From: Vreelandella zhuhanensis | Lineage (GTDB): Bacteria > Pseudomonadota > Gammaproteobacteria > Pseudomonadales > Halomonadaceae | Direction: 5' to 3' | Length of the DNA: 64,000 bases | NCBI RefSeq assembly: GCF_009793355.1 | Contig: NZ_WTKP01000002.1 | Location: 360,409 to 424,408 of the forward strand | In this document: in pieces, positions 19,113 to 28,956 of the stretch | How the letters are laid out: each line of letters starts with the position of its first letter | Numbering within the stretch: position 1 is the stretch's first letter | The notes under the pieces: generated by a model | The model's input: only the letters and a program-made list of their open reading frames with translations | Databases searched by the model: none | What the model was told of the DNA's origin: nothing | Program-made: the position numbers and the translations under genes

Positions 19113-20393
19113 TTGAGCGACGACTTCCCCTTGGGGTTATTGTTCGGCCTGCTAGCTTTGCTTGTTTTACTTTCCGCTTTTTTCTCAAGCTCTGAAACCG
19201 GCATGATGTCCATCAACCGTTACCGCTTGAGCCATCAAGCCAATAGCGGTGACAGCCGAGCAAAGCGCGTCGTTCGGCTCCTGGCACGACCCGACCGCTT
19301 GATTGGCGTGATTCTGATCGGCAACAACTTCGTCAATAACCTGGCCGCTTCGATTGCCACGATCATTGCCATTCATTACTTTGGCGAAGTTACCGGGCCG
19401 GTGGTGGCGACATCGTTATTGACCATCACCATTCTGATTTTTGCCGAAGTCACCCCCAAGACCTATGCCGCGATTCGCCCCGAACGGGTGGCCTACCCCA
19501 CCTCCGTGGTGCTCGAACCTCTGCTCAAGCTGCTTTACCCCTTGGTATGGCTGGTCAACGTGATTTCCAATAGCTTGCTCAAGCTGGCCGGGGTCAAGAG
19601 CGTGGAAGGCGGCGGGGACAATCTGAGCCGGGATGAATTGCGTACGATCGTGCATGAAGCGGGCACCCTGATCCCCTACCGTCACCAGACCATGCTGCTG
19701 TCGATTCTGGATCTGGAAAACGTCACGGTGAACGACATCATGGTGCCCCGCCATGAAGTCGTCGGGATTGACCTTGATGATTCACTCGAAGACATTCTGA
19801 CCCAGGTACGCACCAGCCAGCACACGCGGGTACCGGTGTATAAAGGTGACATCAACAACATCATCGGAATGCTGCACCTTCGCAATGCGGCTCGCTTTCT
19901 TTCCCGTGACGAAGTGACCAAGGCGGCCATCGTTCAGGAAGCGCGTGACCCTTATTTCATCCCTGAATCGACGCCCCTGCATACACAGTTGCTCAATTTC
20001 CAGAAACAGAAACGCCGTATCGGTATCGTTGTCGATGAGTACGGGGATGTCGACGGCTTGGTCACGCTGGAAGATATACTCGAAGAGATCGTGGGCGAGT
20101 TCACTACCGACGTCTCGGAAGACCAGGAAATTCATCAGCAGGAGGATGGCAGCCACGTCATCGAAGGCACCGCCAACATCCGGGAAATCAACAAGGCACT
20201 AGGCTGGCAGCTACCCACCGACGGCCCCAAGACCTTGAATGGTCTGATTCTCGAACATCTGGAAGCCTTCCCCGAGGGTCCCGCCTGCTTGCAGGTAGGT
20301 AACACGCGGATGGAAATCCTGGAGATTCGCGACAACTTGATTACCTCGGCACGCTGCTGGCAACAAGGCCGCCTGGCACGCGCTAGGAACTGA
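19113..20393 (+). CDS. corB: CNNM/CorB-type magnesium efflux protein (HlyC/CorC family)
   Basis: A 426-aa membrane protein with an N-terminal DUF21/CNNM transmembrane domain (SSSETGMMSINRYRL, IGNNFVNNLAAS), tandem CBS domains (NDIMVPRHEVVGID, RIGIVVDEYGDVDGLVTLEDI) and a C-terminal CorC_HlyC domain (GTANIREINKALGW). It matches E. coli YfjD/CorB closely in order and length. I place the start at a TTG (19113) with AGAGGA upstream. The reading frame extends to 19020 but that extension has no family similarity. Its last 11 bp overlap the convergent acyltransferase gene. Confidence 0.92.
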   Translation: MSDDFPLGLLFGLLALLVLLSAFFSSSETGMMSINRYRLSHQANSGDSRAKRVVRLLARPDRLIGVILIGNNFVNNLAASIATIIAIHYFGEVTGPVVATSLLTITILIFAEVTPKTYAAIRPERVAYPTSVVLEPLLKLLYPLVWLVNVISNSLLKLAGVKSVEGGGDNLSRDELRTIVHEAGTLIPYRHQTMLLSILDLENVTVNDIMVPRHEVVGIDLDDSLEDILTQVRTSQHTRVPVYKGDINNIIGMLHLRNAARFLSRDEVTKAAIVQEARDPYFIPESTPLHTQLLNFQKQKRRIGIVVDEYGDVDGLVTLEDILEEIVGEFTTDVSEDQEIHQQEDGSHVIEGTANIREINKALGWQLPTDGPKTLNGLILEHLEAFPEGPACLQVGNTRMEILEIRDNLITSARCWQQGRLARARN

Positions 20394-21129
20394 TCTGTTC
20401 GTCATCCGCCACGGCGGTCAGTACCCGCACTCGCGCCTCCAGATAATGCCGCAACGCATTCTGACGCGCCCGCCCTTGGCTTACCAACGCCTGGGGCGTT
20501 ACCGGCGAGCCAAAGCGCAGGCTGACGCGGGCGCGCCAGCGGCGCGGCCACTTTTTCAGCGCGGGCCCTTCATGATGAGAGGTCCAGGATCCCCATAGCC
20601 CGGTGATGCCGGCCGGAATCACCGCCACGGGGTCACGCGCTAGAATAGCGTCCAGGCCGCGCCGAAAGGTATGCACTTCGCCATCCGTGGTCAATTTTCC
20701 TTCGGGAAACACCATCACCACTTCGCCGTTACGTAACGCTCGGCTGATCGCTTCCAGGGCTTCGCGCAGCGATCCCGGATGGCGCCGCTCGGATTCGATG
20801 GGAATGGCGCCTACCAGACGAAACCACCAGTTCAGCCAAGGGGACTCGAAGATGCTTCGCTCCATCACGAAGCGCAACGACCGAGGACAGGCGCCGCCCA
20901 ATATGAGGGCATCCATGAAGCTGACATGATTGCACACGATCAATGCCGCGCCTTCTCGAGGCACATGCTCGAGGCCGTGAACCCGCAAACGATAGCAAAG
21001 CCGCATGATCAGCAGGATCAAAGGCCGCAGGAGCTGGCGAAGGCCGCGCAGCAGCCAATAACGGCTGGGCTTCAATGCACTCAATAACGCCGCCATTCCC
21101 AGCGAACCGGCTAGCCACCAGGCTGTCAT
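20383..21129 (-). CDS. PlsC-like 1-acyl-glycerol-3-phosphate acyltransferase
   Basis: A 248-aa membrane-associated lysophospholipid acyltransferase. The catalytic NHxxxxD motif (NHVSFMD) and the substrate-binding FPEG motif (VFPEGKLTTDG) are intact, and the N-terminus has a hydrophobic anchor. The start overlaps the upstream tetR stop by ATGA, so both are coupled. The TetR partner suggests regulated membrane-lipid remodelling rather than the housekeeping plsC, which may be elsewhere. Confidence 0.88.
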   Translation of the reverse strand: MTAWWLAGSLGMAALLSALKPSRYWLLRGLRQLLRPLILLIMRLCYRLRVHGLEHVPREGAALIVCNHVSFMDALILGGACPRSLRFVMERSIFESPWLNWWFRLVGAIPIESERRHPGSLREALEAISRALRNGEVVMVFPEGKLTTDGEVHTFRRGLDAILARDPVAVIPAGITGLWGSWTSHHEGPALKKWPRRWRARVSLRFGSPVTPQALVSQGRARQNALRHYLEARVRVLTAVADDEQISS

Positions 21130-21740
21130 TTAGGGGGGTCCCGGTGATTCAGGCCCGCCAGCACCGTACTCATCAACTGATCGAGCAATTCATCCACTTC
21201 GAGCCGCTGACCCTGCCAATACCCCAAGCGCTCATTCAGTCCCAGCTGCACCAACCCATGCACACTGCCCCAGAGAGTACGACTCAGCCGACTGGCTTCG
21301 AGGTCGTCGAGCGCCGGTTGGTAGCGCTTCAAGGCGGCTTCCACTTGCATGAACAAAGCGCCGATCAAGTCACCCTGACGTTGATCCAACTCGCCTTCTT
21401 CAGCCAGGGGATGATCAAACAGCAGCTGCCAGCGGTAACGATCCGCTTCGGCAAAATGCCAATAGGTATGCGCCAAGGCGCGCAACCAGGGCTCCGGGGC
21501 GTCGTCATCCAGACTGGCGATGGTTTGTTGCAGGCGCGCCAGCGTTTCCACGTTGACGTGCTGCAACAAGTTGTTGAAGCTGCCATATAACTTGAGTAGC
21601 GTACTGGGCGCACAGCCCACTTCTCGGGCCAGCGCACGCAGCGACAGGTTGTGAACTGGCCGCAAGGCAAGCCAGGCATCACAAGCCTGCATGACCTGCG
21701 CATGTAAGGCATCGGGCGCATGCTGTCTGGGACGAGCCAT
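21126..21740 (-). CDS. TetR-family transcriptional regulator
   Basis: A 204-aa regulator. The N-terminal helix-turn-helix is seen at residues 20-50 (NLSLRALAREVGCAPSTLLKLYGS), followed by an all-helical ligand domain. The start at 21740 (MARPRQHAP) was chosen on the nearby AGAGA and typical family N-terminus. It is coupled to the plsC-like gene and divergent from the SRAP-like gene, about 195 bp apart. Ligand unknown. Confidence 0.88.
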   Translation of the reverse strand: MARPRQHAPDALHAQVMQACDAWLALRPVHNLSLRALAREVGCAPSTLLKLYGSFNNLLQHVNVETLARLQQTIASLDDDAPEPWLRALAHTYWHFAEADRYRWQLLFDHPLAEEGELDQRQGDLIGALFMQVEAALKRYQPALDDLEASRLSRTLWGSVHGLVQLGLNERLGYWQGQRLEVDELLDQLMSTVLAGLNHRDPPK

Positions 21741-21935
21741 GGTTTTCTCTATTTGAACGACTGCGACAAGGAAACGCTTCACTACGCTTTAGCGCAACAA
21801 AGTACTGATATAGGATACCTTACATCGAACAGTGTTTTCGATACTAGAAACATACATTTCACGGTTTATTGCACCCCTGGTTCCGGCCAAGCCATCGGTC
21901 ATCGTTATTTTACTGTGTTGCGTCAGGAGACTCGC

Positions 21936-22622
21936 ATGACCGGACGCCTACATGTTCACGGGCTCAACCCCACCCGACTACTTCCCATGCTGGAACTCAG
22001 CCAGGCGTTGATTGAATCGCCTAACCTGGCGCCGCGCCAGCCTATTTCGGCCATTCGTCGTGAAGGCAGCACCACTTGCCTGACCACGCTCTTCTGGGGT
22101 TTGACACCGCCCTGGCTGAACGTGCTCGATCATGCACCGCATTGTGCACGTGCGGAGTCGCTGGAAAGCCGCAGCATGTTCCGCGAAGCCTTTCACGCAC
22201 GGCGTTGTCTGATACCCGTCACCGGCGTCTATATATGGAAATCACGTCCTCGCGCCAAGCAGCCGTTTCTGGTCACCGAGGTCGGTCGTGCCCCGCTGCT
22301 GCTGGCTGGAATCTGGTGTCGCTATCATACCAGCTTGACGCAATTCAACGACTCCACCGCCCTGATTACGGTACCGGCCAATGCCTGGCTTTCCCGGCTG
22401 AGTGATCGCTTGCCCGCGATCATCCACCCGGATCAGGCGCCCTCTTGGCTCGACCCTGCGACCCCGGTTGAAGAGGTCAACGCCTTGCTGACTCCCGCGC
22501 CTTTGGAACTGTTAGGCGCATTTCCGGTATCAACTAGGGTAAACAACCCTGCCTATCAGTCATCGGACTGCGCCTATCCGGTTGGTTCGATGCTGCGCTG
22601 GGCTTCGTCTCAGGAGCTTTAA
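21936..22622 (+). CDS. SRAP-fold (YedK/HMCES-like) protein lacking the catalytic residues
   Basis: A 228-aa protein with the SRAP fold: the FWGLTPPW segment, an A-R-A-E motif at 71-74, G-V-Y-I-W-K at 97-102 and L-S-D-R-L-P at 155-160. In YedK and HMCES the SRAP active site uses Cys2, Asn75, Glu105 and His160 to trap abasic sites in single-stranded DNA. Here those positions are Thr2, Cys70, Ile100 and Ser156. AGGAG lies seven bases before ATG 21936, so MTGR is the true N-terminus. The frame is intact and the stop shares one base with the start of the next gene (TAATG), implying coupling with the peptidase. Probably a pseudoenzyme or a repurposed binder. Confidence 0.85.
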   Translation: MTGRLHVHGLNPTRLLPMLELSQALIESPNLAPRQPISAIRREGSTTCLTTLFWGLTPPWLNVLDHAPHCARAESLESRSMFREAFHARRCLIPVTGVYIWKSRPRAKQPFLVTEVGRAPLLLAGIWCRYHTSLTQFNDSTALITVPANAWLSRLSDRLPAIIHPDQAPSWLDPATPVEEVNALLTPAPLELLGAFPVSTRVNNPAYQSSDCAYPVGSMLRWASSQEL

Positions 22623-25492
22623 TGTCTCATCTTGCCCGCTTATCCGGCCGGCCCCGGCGTCATTTTGCGACCCTGGCCGGCACGCTATTGACCGGCACAC
22701 TGCTTTCCGGCACTGCCTGGTTCGCTGATTCGGCTTGGGCCTTGTCCGACGAGGACGCCCTGGCCGACGTAATCAAGCCGATCGTCAGCCCTTACGACAG
22801 CCGAGACTATCGAGTTCTGGCGCTGGAAAACGGCCTCACCGCCTTGCTGGTCAGCGACCCCGATGCCGACAAGGCGGCCGCTTCGATGAATGTCAGGGTG
22901 GGTAGCGCCCAGGATCCCGAAGACTTGCAGGGTCTGGCTCATTTTCTGGAGCACATGCTGTTTCTGGGCACGGAGCCTTACCCTCAAGCCGACGCTTATC
23001 AGAGCTATATTTCCCGAAATGCCGGTTCACACAATGCTTTTACCGCCTCGCAGGACACTAATTACTTCTTTGATATAGAGCCTTCGGCATTGCCCGGCGC
23101 CCTGGATCGCTTCAGCGCTTTCTTTATTTCGCCGCTGTTCAATGCCGAACGGCTGGAAAGCGAACGCAACATCGTGCATTCCGAGTACATGGCGCGCATT
23201 CGTGATGAAGGACGCCGAGAAAACGATGTCCTCAACCAGTTGCTGAACCCCGAACACCCCACTACCCGCTTTGCCGTAGGCAGCCGCGAGACGTTGGCAA
23301 GCCCGCCACCGGGCGAACCTGACCTACGCGAAAGGGTGATCGAGTTTTATCACAACCATTACGGCCCTAATGTCATGCACTTGGCCGTGGTGGCGCCACA
23401 ACCGCTCGACACCCTGGAAAGCTGGGTGGTCGAGCGCTTTGCCGATATCTCGGATCGTGGGCTCGAGGCGCCGGTGATTGAAGAGCCGTTGGCCACGGAA
23501 GGAACACTGCCTAGTTATGCCGAAATGCAGTCACTGCGTGACGACCACGAAGCACGCTTTTCCTTCCCGATCCCCGACCCGATCAACGACTACCAGCACA
23601 AGCCAGCGGATCTCGTGGCCCACCTGTTAGGCCATGAAGGCGAAGGCAGCCTCTTGGACGTGCTGCGTGAAGCCGGCCTGGCCGACGGCCTTTCTGCGGG
23701 CGTCGGACGCAGTGACGGCCAGGATGCGCTGTTTTCCGTGTCGATCAGTTTGACTCCGGAAGGCGCCGAGCAGCTCGATGTCATTCAAGCCACGCTATTT
23801 GCTGCCATTGAACTGATTCGTGGAAACGGCCTTGAGGCTTGGCGTTATCAAGAACAGGCCCGGCTTGCCGAACAGGCGTTTCGTTTTCAGCAACGCGGTG
23901 CGCCTCAACAGGAAGCCACCCATCTGGCGATGAATCTGTCGCGTTATCCGCTGAAGGATGTGCAGTACGCCCCCTACCGCATGGAGGGCTTTACCCCTGA
24001 ACGCACTAAAGCCTACGCAGATGCCTTACGCCCGGAGACGCTGATTCGTCTCTATAGCGGCCCTGACGTGGAAGGCGATAGCATTTCCCCCTGGTTCCAG
24101 GCTCCTTGGGACGAGGTCGAGAGCATCGCCACTAGAGAGGCCTTGACCGGCCTGGCCCTGCCCGAGCCCAACCCCTTTATCGCTGAAAACCTGGAAATTA
24201 TCGAAGGGCAGGGTGACAAGCCGACGGCCTTGATCGACACGCCTTCCTTCGCCTTCTGGCACTTGCAAAACGATAGTTTCAACACGCCCAAGGTCGAATG
24301 GCGCCTTAGCCTGCAACACCCCAGCGTCAGCCACTCCGCGGAAGAAGCGGTGCTCGCCCGGCTACTCGCCGGCTGGCTCAACGATAGCCTTAACGAGCGG
24401 CTTTATCCGGCACGGATAGCCGGCCACTCGATGAATGCCTATGCGCATGCTCGCGGCATGACGCTGGCTTTTTCCGGCTGGCGCGATGGACAGGCGCCCT
24501 TGATGGAAGAGGTGATCACCCAACTCAAGGAAGGCCATATCGATCCCGCCACCTTCAAGCGTGTGCGCTACCGCTACCAGCAGCAATGGCAGAACGCCCC
24601 CCAGGACGCCCTCTACCGTCAGGCGAGCGACACCCTGAGCGAGGCATTGATTCGTCCCCAATGGTCTACCGAAGCGCTGCTGGAAGCCAGCGATGTCTTG
24701 ACCCTGCACAACCTGGAAGATTTTCGTCAGCGCTTTGTCGATGGGCTCTATGTCGATGCAATGGCGGTGGGCAACCTGACGCCCGAGCAGGCCCAGGCGC
24801 AAGCCAAACAGCTAAGGGCCATGTTGTTGCCGCGTCTGACGCGACGCGACATCCCATCCTTGACCCCGCTTGCGGTAGGCGATGACGCCCCGCTATTGCA
24901 CCCCCACAGTGAGCGCAATGAGTCTCTGGTGCTGCGTTACCTGCAGGGCAATGAACGCTCGCTTCAGGAGCAGGCAGCGTTGAGCGTGCTCGGCCAATGG
25001 CTGGACACACCCTTCTATCAGCGTCTACGCACTGAACAACAACTGGGCTATGTAGTCAATGCCGGCTACTCCCCCCTACTCGACGCCCCGGGAATTGCCT
25101 TGATGGTGCAGTCCTCGGACGTGGATAGCGCCGGAATCGCCGAGCATATAGATACCTTTCTGAAAAACACTGGGACACGCCTCGTAGCTCTTGACGAGGC
25201 CGATCTGGCACCGTATCGCCAAGCGGTGCATGACCAATTGCAGCAACGCGCTACCAGCCTCGGCAGCTTGGCCAATCGCTACTGGCAAGCCACGGCTCTT
25301 GATGAGATCAATTTCGAGCGACGCGAACAACATGCCGCTCGGGCCCTGGAGGTGAGCGTGGATACGCTGCAGACGTTGTGGCCTTCACTGCTCGAACAGT
25401 CGCTGGATATCCGCTTCGACCCAGGTGTCACTCCCAGTGAGCTGCAGGAATTCCGCGAGTCTCGCCCACCCCTGCCAAGCGCTGACGATTAA
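22622..25492 (+). CDS. Pitrilysin/insulinase-type M16 zinc peptidase
   Basis: A 956-aa periplasmic metalloprotease similar to E. coli protease III (PtrA). A signal-peptide-like N-terminus with a twin-Arg-poor hydrophobic core ends S-A-W-A near 40. The inverted zinc motif HFLEH is at 107-111. The third ligand E188 follows at exactly 77 residues, the same spacing as in pitrilysin (E92 to E169). Four M16 half-domains fit the length, and the second pair lacks zinc residues as usual. The gene begins within the SRAP-like stop codon. It degrades small peptides and possibly partly folded secreted proteins. Confidence 0.92.
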   Translation: MSHLARLSGRPRRHFATLAGTLLTGTLLSGTAWFADSAWALSDEDALADVIKPIVSPYDSRDYRVLALENGLTALLVSDPDADKAAASMNVRVGSAQDPEDLQGLAHFLEHMLFLGTEPYPQADAYQSYISRNAGSHNAFTASQDTNYFFDIEPSALPGALDRFSAFFISPLFNAERLESERNIVHSEYMARIRDEGRRENDVLNQLLNPEHPTTRFAVGSRETLASPPPGEPDLRERVIEFYHNHYGPNVMHLAVVAPQPLDTLESWVVERFADISDRGLEAPVIEEPLATEGTLPSYAEMQSLRDDHEARFSFPIPDPINDYQHKPADLVAHLLGHEGEGSLLDVLREAGLADGLSAGVGRSDGQDALFSVSISLTPEGAEQLDVIQATLFAAIELIRGNGLEAWRYQEQARLAEQAFRFQQRGAPQQEATHLAMNLSRYPLKDVQYAPYRMEGFTPERTKAYADALRPETLIRLYSGPDVEGDSISPWFQAPWDEVESIATREALTGLALPEPNPFIAENLEIIEGQGDKPTALIDTPSFAFWHLQNDSFNTPKVEWRLSLQHPSVSHSAEEAVLARLLAGWLNDSLNERLYPARIAGHSMNAYAHARGMTLAFSGWRDGQAPLMEEVITQLKEGHIDPATFKRVRYRYQQQWQNAPQDALYRQASDTLSEALIRPQWSTEALLEASDVLTLHNLEDFRQRFVDGLYVDAMAVGNLTPEQAQAQAKQLRAMLLPRLTRRDIPSLTPLAVGDDAPLLHPHSERNESLVLRYLQGNERSLQEQAALSVLGQWLDTPFYQRLRTEQQLGYVVNAGYSPLLDAPGIALMVQSSDVDSAGIAEHIDTFLKNTGTRLVALDEADLAPYRQAVHDQLQQRATSLGSLANRYWQATALDEINFERREQHAARALEVSVDTLQTLWPSLLEQSLDIRFDPGVTPSELQEFRESRPPLPSADD

Positions 25493-25505
25493 ACGCAATG
25501 ACCCA

Positions 25506-25542
25506 CCGGCCCAAGCCTTCACGCATCGAAGGCTTGGGCCGG
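25506..25542. terminator. 15-bp perfect hairpin between convergent M16 peptidase and sbcB genes
   Basis: CCGGCCCAAGCCTTC pairs perfectly with GAAGGCTTGGGCCGG across a 7-nt loop. It lies 13 bp after the peptidase stop and includes the last codons of sbcB. No T run follows on either strand, so it may be a Rho-assisted or mRNA 3'-end stabilising structure rather than a strict intrinsic terminator. Confidence 0.55.
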
Positions 25543-27012
25543 CATGATCGATTCGACGTACATCACCAGCTCTTCCAGAATCTGTCGCTCGTATTGACTG
25601 AGCGGCTGCTGATTGTAACGCGCTATTTCACGGGCGAAGTCCTTCAAGGTAAACCCGGCCAGGGCGCTGTCATTCATGCGCGTCCAGCGAAAGGTTTCCC
25701 ACTGGGTGAGCTCTTCACCTTCCAGGGTTTCCGGATAGTTTCGGGCGCGATAGCGAAACAGCATTTCCTCCAGCCGTGAATCCTGGAACGCAAAGCGCTT
25801 ACCCACCAGGCCCCAGGGCGGCGTTGCGCGCACCGCCTGCATTTCCCGACGGTCCGCTGGCGAGAAAAACCCACCCGAATAGAGCATCAGGTCCGGGTCG
25901 TGAATTTCCTCTGCGTAAGGGGCGTTGAACACTTCGATGACCTTCGCCGCCACGCCGCTCGCCTCGCGCAAGGTTTTCCAGTGCGCACGGCACATCGCCA
26001 TATCCAGCCCCAGGCGCTTCACGATGTCGCCATACTCGCCCTGCTGCGAGCCGGACACATCCTTCAAGGCCCCCGCGGGGAACACGACCGGACATTTGTT
26101 GAGATGAATCACCTTGAGCGGAATGCGCGTGTCGCCTTCCGCCAGGTCTTGCTGGCTGACGAATACTCGCTCGCGGATTTGCTCGGCGCTCAACGCCATG
26201 AGATCGGCGGGGTCGACGCTCAAATCGTAAACAATAATCCCGTTAGCATTGGTAGGATGTTCCGCCAAAGGCAGCACCAGGGCACCACAAGCTCGCGCAG
26301 CCGGATAGCGACGCGAGATGTGCAGCAGCGGCTTGCCGCCGGGCAAGTCCACTTGCCGCGCCACGGCACGCTTGCCACGTAACCCCAGAAGATAGTCGAA
26401 CAGCTTGGGATTGCTTGCCTTGAGCAAACGCGCCAAGGCAATCGTGGCGCGCACATCCGCCAAGGCGTCGTGAGCGCCTTCATGGGCGATGCCATTGGCC
26501 TGGGTAAGATGTTCAAGCTTGAAACTGGGAGCCCCATCTTCGCGCAGCGGCCATTGGATTCCCTCAGGACGCAAGGCATAAAAGGCTCTTACCACATCGA
26601 TCAGATCCCAGCGCGAGTTGCCGTTTTGCCATTCACGCGCATAAGGATCGATGAAATTACGGTAAAACAGCTGACGGCTGACTTCATCGTCGAACCGCAA
26701 ACTGTTGTACCCCACCACGCAGGTGCCGGGTTCGCTCATGCACTCCAGAATGCGCCCGGCGAACTCGGTTTCCGGCAGGCCGTGGCGACGGGCCTTCTGG
26801 GGTGTAATCCCGGTGATCAGGCAAGCGACTGGATGCGGCAGGTCATCATCGGCAGGCTTGCAGTAAAGCTCGAGAGGCTCGCCTATTTCATTGAAGTCGG
26901 CATCCGTGCGGATGGCCGCAAACTGAGCCGGGCGGTCGCGGCGAGGATCAGCCCCGAAGGTTTCATAATCGTGCCACAGGTAACTGACCGGGGCGGCATT
27001 GGTCGGCGCCAT
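25519..27012 (-). CDS. sbcB: Exodeoxyribonuclease I
   Basis: A 497-aa single-strand 3'-to-5' DNA exonuclease. The DEDDh active site begins with D15 and E17 (LWHDYETFG), and the conserved FDDE, NGNSRWDLIDV and AHDALADVRATI segments follow. The C-terminal SH3-like and helical domains complete a length near the E. coli enzyme (475 aa). It functions in recombination and mismatch repair with SSB. Convergent with the peptidase gene. Confidence 0.95.
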   Translation of the reverse strand: MAPTNAAPVSYLWHDYETFGADPRRDRPAQFAAIRTDADFNEIGEPLELYCKPADDDLPHPVACLITGITPQKARRHGLPETEFAGRILECMSEPGTCVVGYNSLRFDDEVSRQLFYRNFIDPYAREWQNGNSRWDLIDVVRAFYALRPEGIQWPLREDGAPSFKLEHLTQANGIAHEGAHDALADVRATIALARLLKASNPKLFDYLLGLRGKRAVARQVDLPGGKPLLHISRRYPAARACGALVLPLAEHPTNANGIIVYDLSVDPADLMALSAEQIRERVFVSQQDLAEGDTRIPLKVIHLNKCPVVFPAGALKDVSGSQQGEYGDIVKRLGLDMAMCRAHWKTLREASGVAAKVIEVFNAPYAEEIHDPDLMLYSGGFFSPADRREMQAVRATPPWGLVGKRFAFQDSRLEEMLFRYRARNYPETLEGEELTQWETFRWTRMNDSALAGFTLKDFAREIARYNQQPLSQYERQILEELVMYVESIMPAQAFDA

Positions 27013-27100
27013 GAACTAAGCACTCCGCTAGGCAAATAAAACCCCAAGCCTAGCACACCCCTTGCGTTCGGTTATCACCCAACTCACCCGGCCATCCGGC

Positions 27101-27361
27101 TCAATCCCTTTCACTTTTAGGCAAGGTCACGTTCAACTCGAGCACCGAGCAGTTATCTTCGCTATCCAGCGAGATCTGAATGGCATCGTCCCCCACATGC
27201 ACATAACGACGGATAACCTCCAATAATTCACGCTCGAGCATCGGCATATAATCCGGCTGGCCCCGCTGACTACGCTGGTGAGCCACGATGATCTGTAGGC
27301 GCTCCTTGGCTACCGAGGCCGACTTTTTGCGCTCACGCTTCAAAAACTCCAGCAGTTTCAT
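27101..27361 (-). CDS. minE: Cell division topological specificity factor MinE
   Basis: An 86-aa protein that displaces MinC from MinD and drives pole-to-pole oscillation. It begins [16 protein letters not shown] (membrane-targeting amphipathic helix) with the anti-MinCD region around [11 protein letters not shown]. The start overlaps the minD stop (27358-27361). Confidence 0.95.
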   Translation of the reverse strand: MKLLEFLKRERKKSASVAKERLQIIVAHQRSQRGQPDYMPMLERELLEVIRRYVHVGDDAIQISLDSEDNCSVLELNVTLPKSERD

Positions 27362-28176
27362 CGACGACCTCCCCCAAACATACGGCTCAGCAGTCCTTTT
27401 TTCTGCCACTCATGAAAGCGCAGCGGTACGTCTTCACCGAGTAACCGCGACACGGTATCGGTATACGCCTGGCCGGCATCGCTATCTGCATCATGCGTCA
27501 CAGGTACGCCCTGGTTGGAAGCCCGCAACACCGCATCGGACTCCGGAATCAGCCCCAATAGATTGATCGCCAGGATTTCCCGGATATCATCCAGTGTCAG
27601 CATATCGCCTTGGGTCACGCGCTCCGGGTTGTAGCGGGTAACCAATAGATGCTCCTTGATCGGATCATCGCCTTGCACGGCACGTCGCGTCTTGGATGAC
27701 AACAACCCCAGAATACGATCCGAGTCACGCACCGAGGAAACTTCCGGGTTGGTGACTACAATGGCTTCGTCGGCGTAATACATCGCCAATTGAGCGCCTC
27801 GTTCGATACCTGCCGGGGAGTCACACAGGATATAGTCGAACGTTTCTTTCAGTGTATCGAGAACCTCCTCAACGCCTTCCTGTGTCAGGGCATCCTTGTC
27901 GCGTGTCTGGGAAGCGGGCAGGATAAAAAGGTTTTCGACACGCTTGTCACGGATCAGCGCCTGATTGAGTCCTGCTTCTCCCTGGATCACATTAACCAGG
28001 TCATAAACCACCCGGCGCTCACACCCCATGATCAAATCAAGGTTACGCAGCCCCACATCGAAATCGATGACCACTGTTTTTTTGCCACGCAGGGCAAGGC
28101 CGGTGGCAATGGCTGCTGCACTCGTGGTTTTTCCAACACCCCCTTTACCGGAGGTAACTACAATAATCTTGGCCAA
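27358..28176 (-). CDS. minD: Septum site-determining ATPase MinD
   Basis: A 272-aa ParA-type ATPase that binds membrane and recruits MinC. The deviant Walker A is at 11-17 (KGGVGKTT), followed by [14 protein letters not shown] and a [10 protein letters not shown] switch. The C-terminus is the amphipathic membrane-targeting helix ([14 protein letters not shown]). Second gene of minCDE. Confidence 0.97.
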   Translation of the reverse strand: MAKIIVVTSGKGGVGKTTSAAAIATGLALRGKKTVVIDFDVGLRNLDLIMGCERRVVYDLVNVIQGEAGLNQALIRDKRVENLFILPASQTRDKDALTQEGVEEVLDTLKETFDYILCDSPAGIERGAQLAMYYADEAIVVTNPEVSSVRDSDRILGLLSSKTRRAVQGDDPIKEHLLVTRYNPERVTQGDMLTLDDIREILAINLLGLIPESDAVLRASNQGVPVTHDADSDAGQAYTDTVSRLLGEDVPLRFHEWQKKGLLSRMFGGGRR

Positions 28177-28209
28177 GATATGGATCCTTACTTTATAAGT
28201 CTTTCGCTA

Positions 28210-28956
28210 TTATACCAACGGTCGAATTTCTAGCTGCTCGGCCGAGTAATGTACTTCTGCAGGTGCCCCAAGCAGTCTTGAATCAATGTCTTCCAAGCGT
28301 TTGTAATTGCCTCCTACCGACAGTAGTTCGGCATGCAGTTCCCGGCAGTAAACACCTGCTGATAAATCACCATGGATACCCGCCAGTGCACGCCCTCGCA
28401 ATGCACCATAAACATGAATATTGCCTGCTGCCAGCACCTCGGCACCCGCATTGACCGCCCCGACCACCACCAGGTCACCCTCGGCGGCGCTCACCTGCTG
28501 GCCGGAACGTACCGTGCCACGATAAAGACGCGTAGCGGCTAATTCGCCACTCGCAGCTTGCGGTGCGGGAAGCGGCTCCGTGGGCTTGCTGTTTTCAGTA
28601 TCCACGGTTTCCAGGATTCGCCCACGACCGCCATCACTGGAAGGAAACCAGCCCAACCCGAGTGCCCAGGCCGATTGCTTGACGGGTTCAGCTCCTCCCT
28701 TGACGGCGACGGGAAGCAGTTTGTGGTCGCGGCACACGGCACAGATACGTTCAAGCGCCAAGTGCGGCTCATTCAGTTTTTCCACACTGAGCACCACCGG
28801 TGTATGCTGGAAAAATGCTGGCGACTGGGTCAGCTTACCGGCTAATTGGCGGCGGATGCGCTCCGGGTCGGCACTGTTTAACTCCATGATAGTCATCGGC
28901 AACATGCCGCCTTTGAAGGTAAAGGCCATGGTGGCGCTATCCATTTTTAGGCTCAT
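28210..28956 (-). CDS. minC: Septum formation inhibitor MinC
   Basis: A 248-aa FtsZ polymerisation antagonist. N-terminal domain begins AFTFKGGMLPMTIMEL. The C-terminal beta-helix contains RSGQQVSAAEGDLVVVGAVNAGAEV and AGNIHVYGALRGRALAG, which bind MinD. The start at 28956 was chosen for GGAG about eight bases upstream. ATGs at 28974 and 28944 are possible. It heads minCDE on the minus strand. Confidence 0.93.
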   Translation of the reverse strand: MSLKMDSATMAFTFKGGMLPMTIMELNSADPERIRRQLAGKLTQSPAFFQHTPVVLSVEKLNEPHLALERICAVCRDHKLLPVAVKGGAEPVKQSAWALGLGWFPSSDGGRGRILETVDTENSKPTEPLPAPQAASGELAATRLYRGTVRSGQQVSAAEGDLVVVGAVNAGAEVLAAGNIHVYGALRGRALAGIHGDLSAGVYCRELHAELLSVGGNYKRLEDIDSRLLGAPAEVHYSAEQLEIRPLV

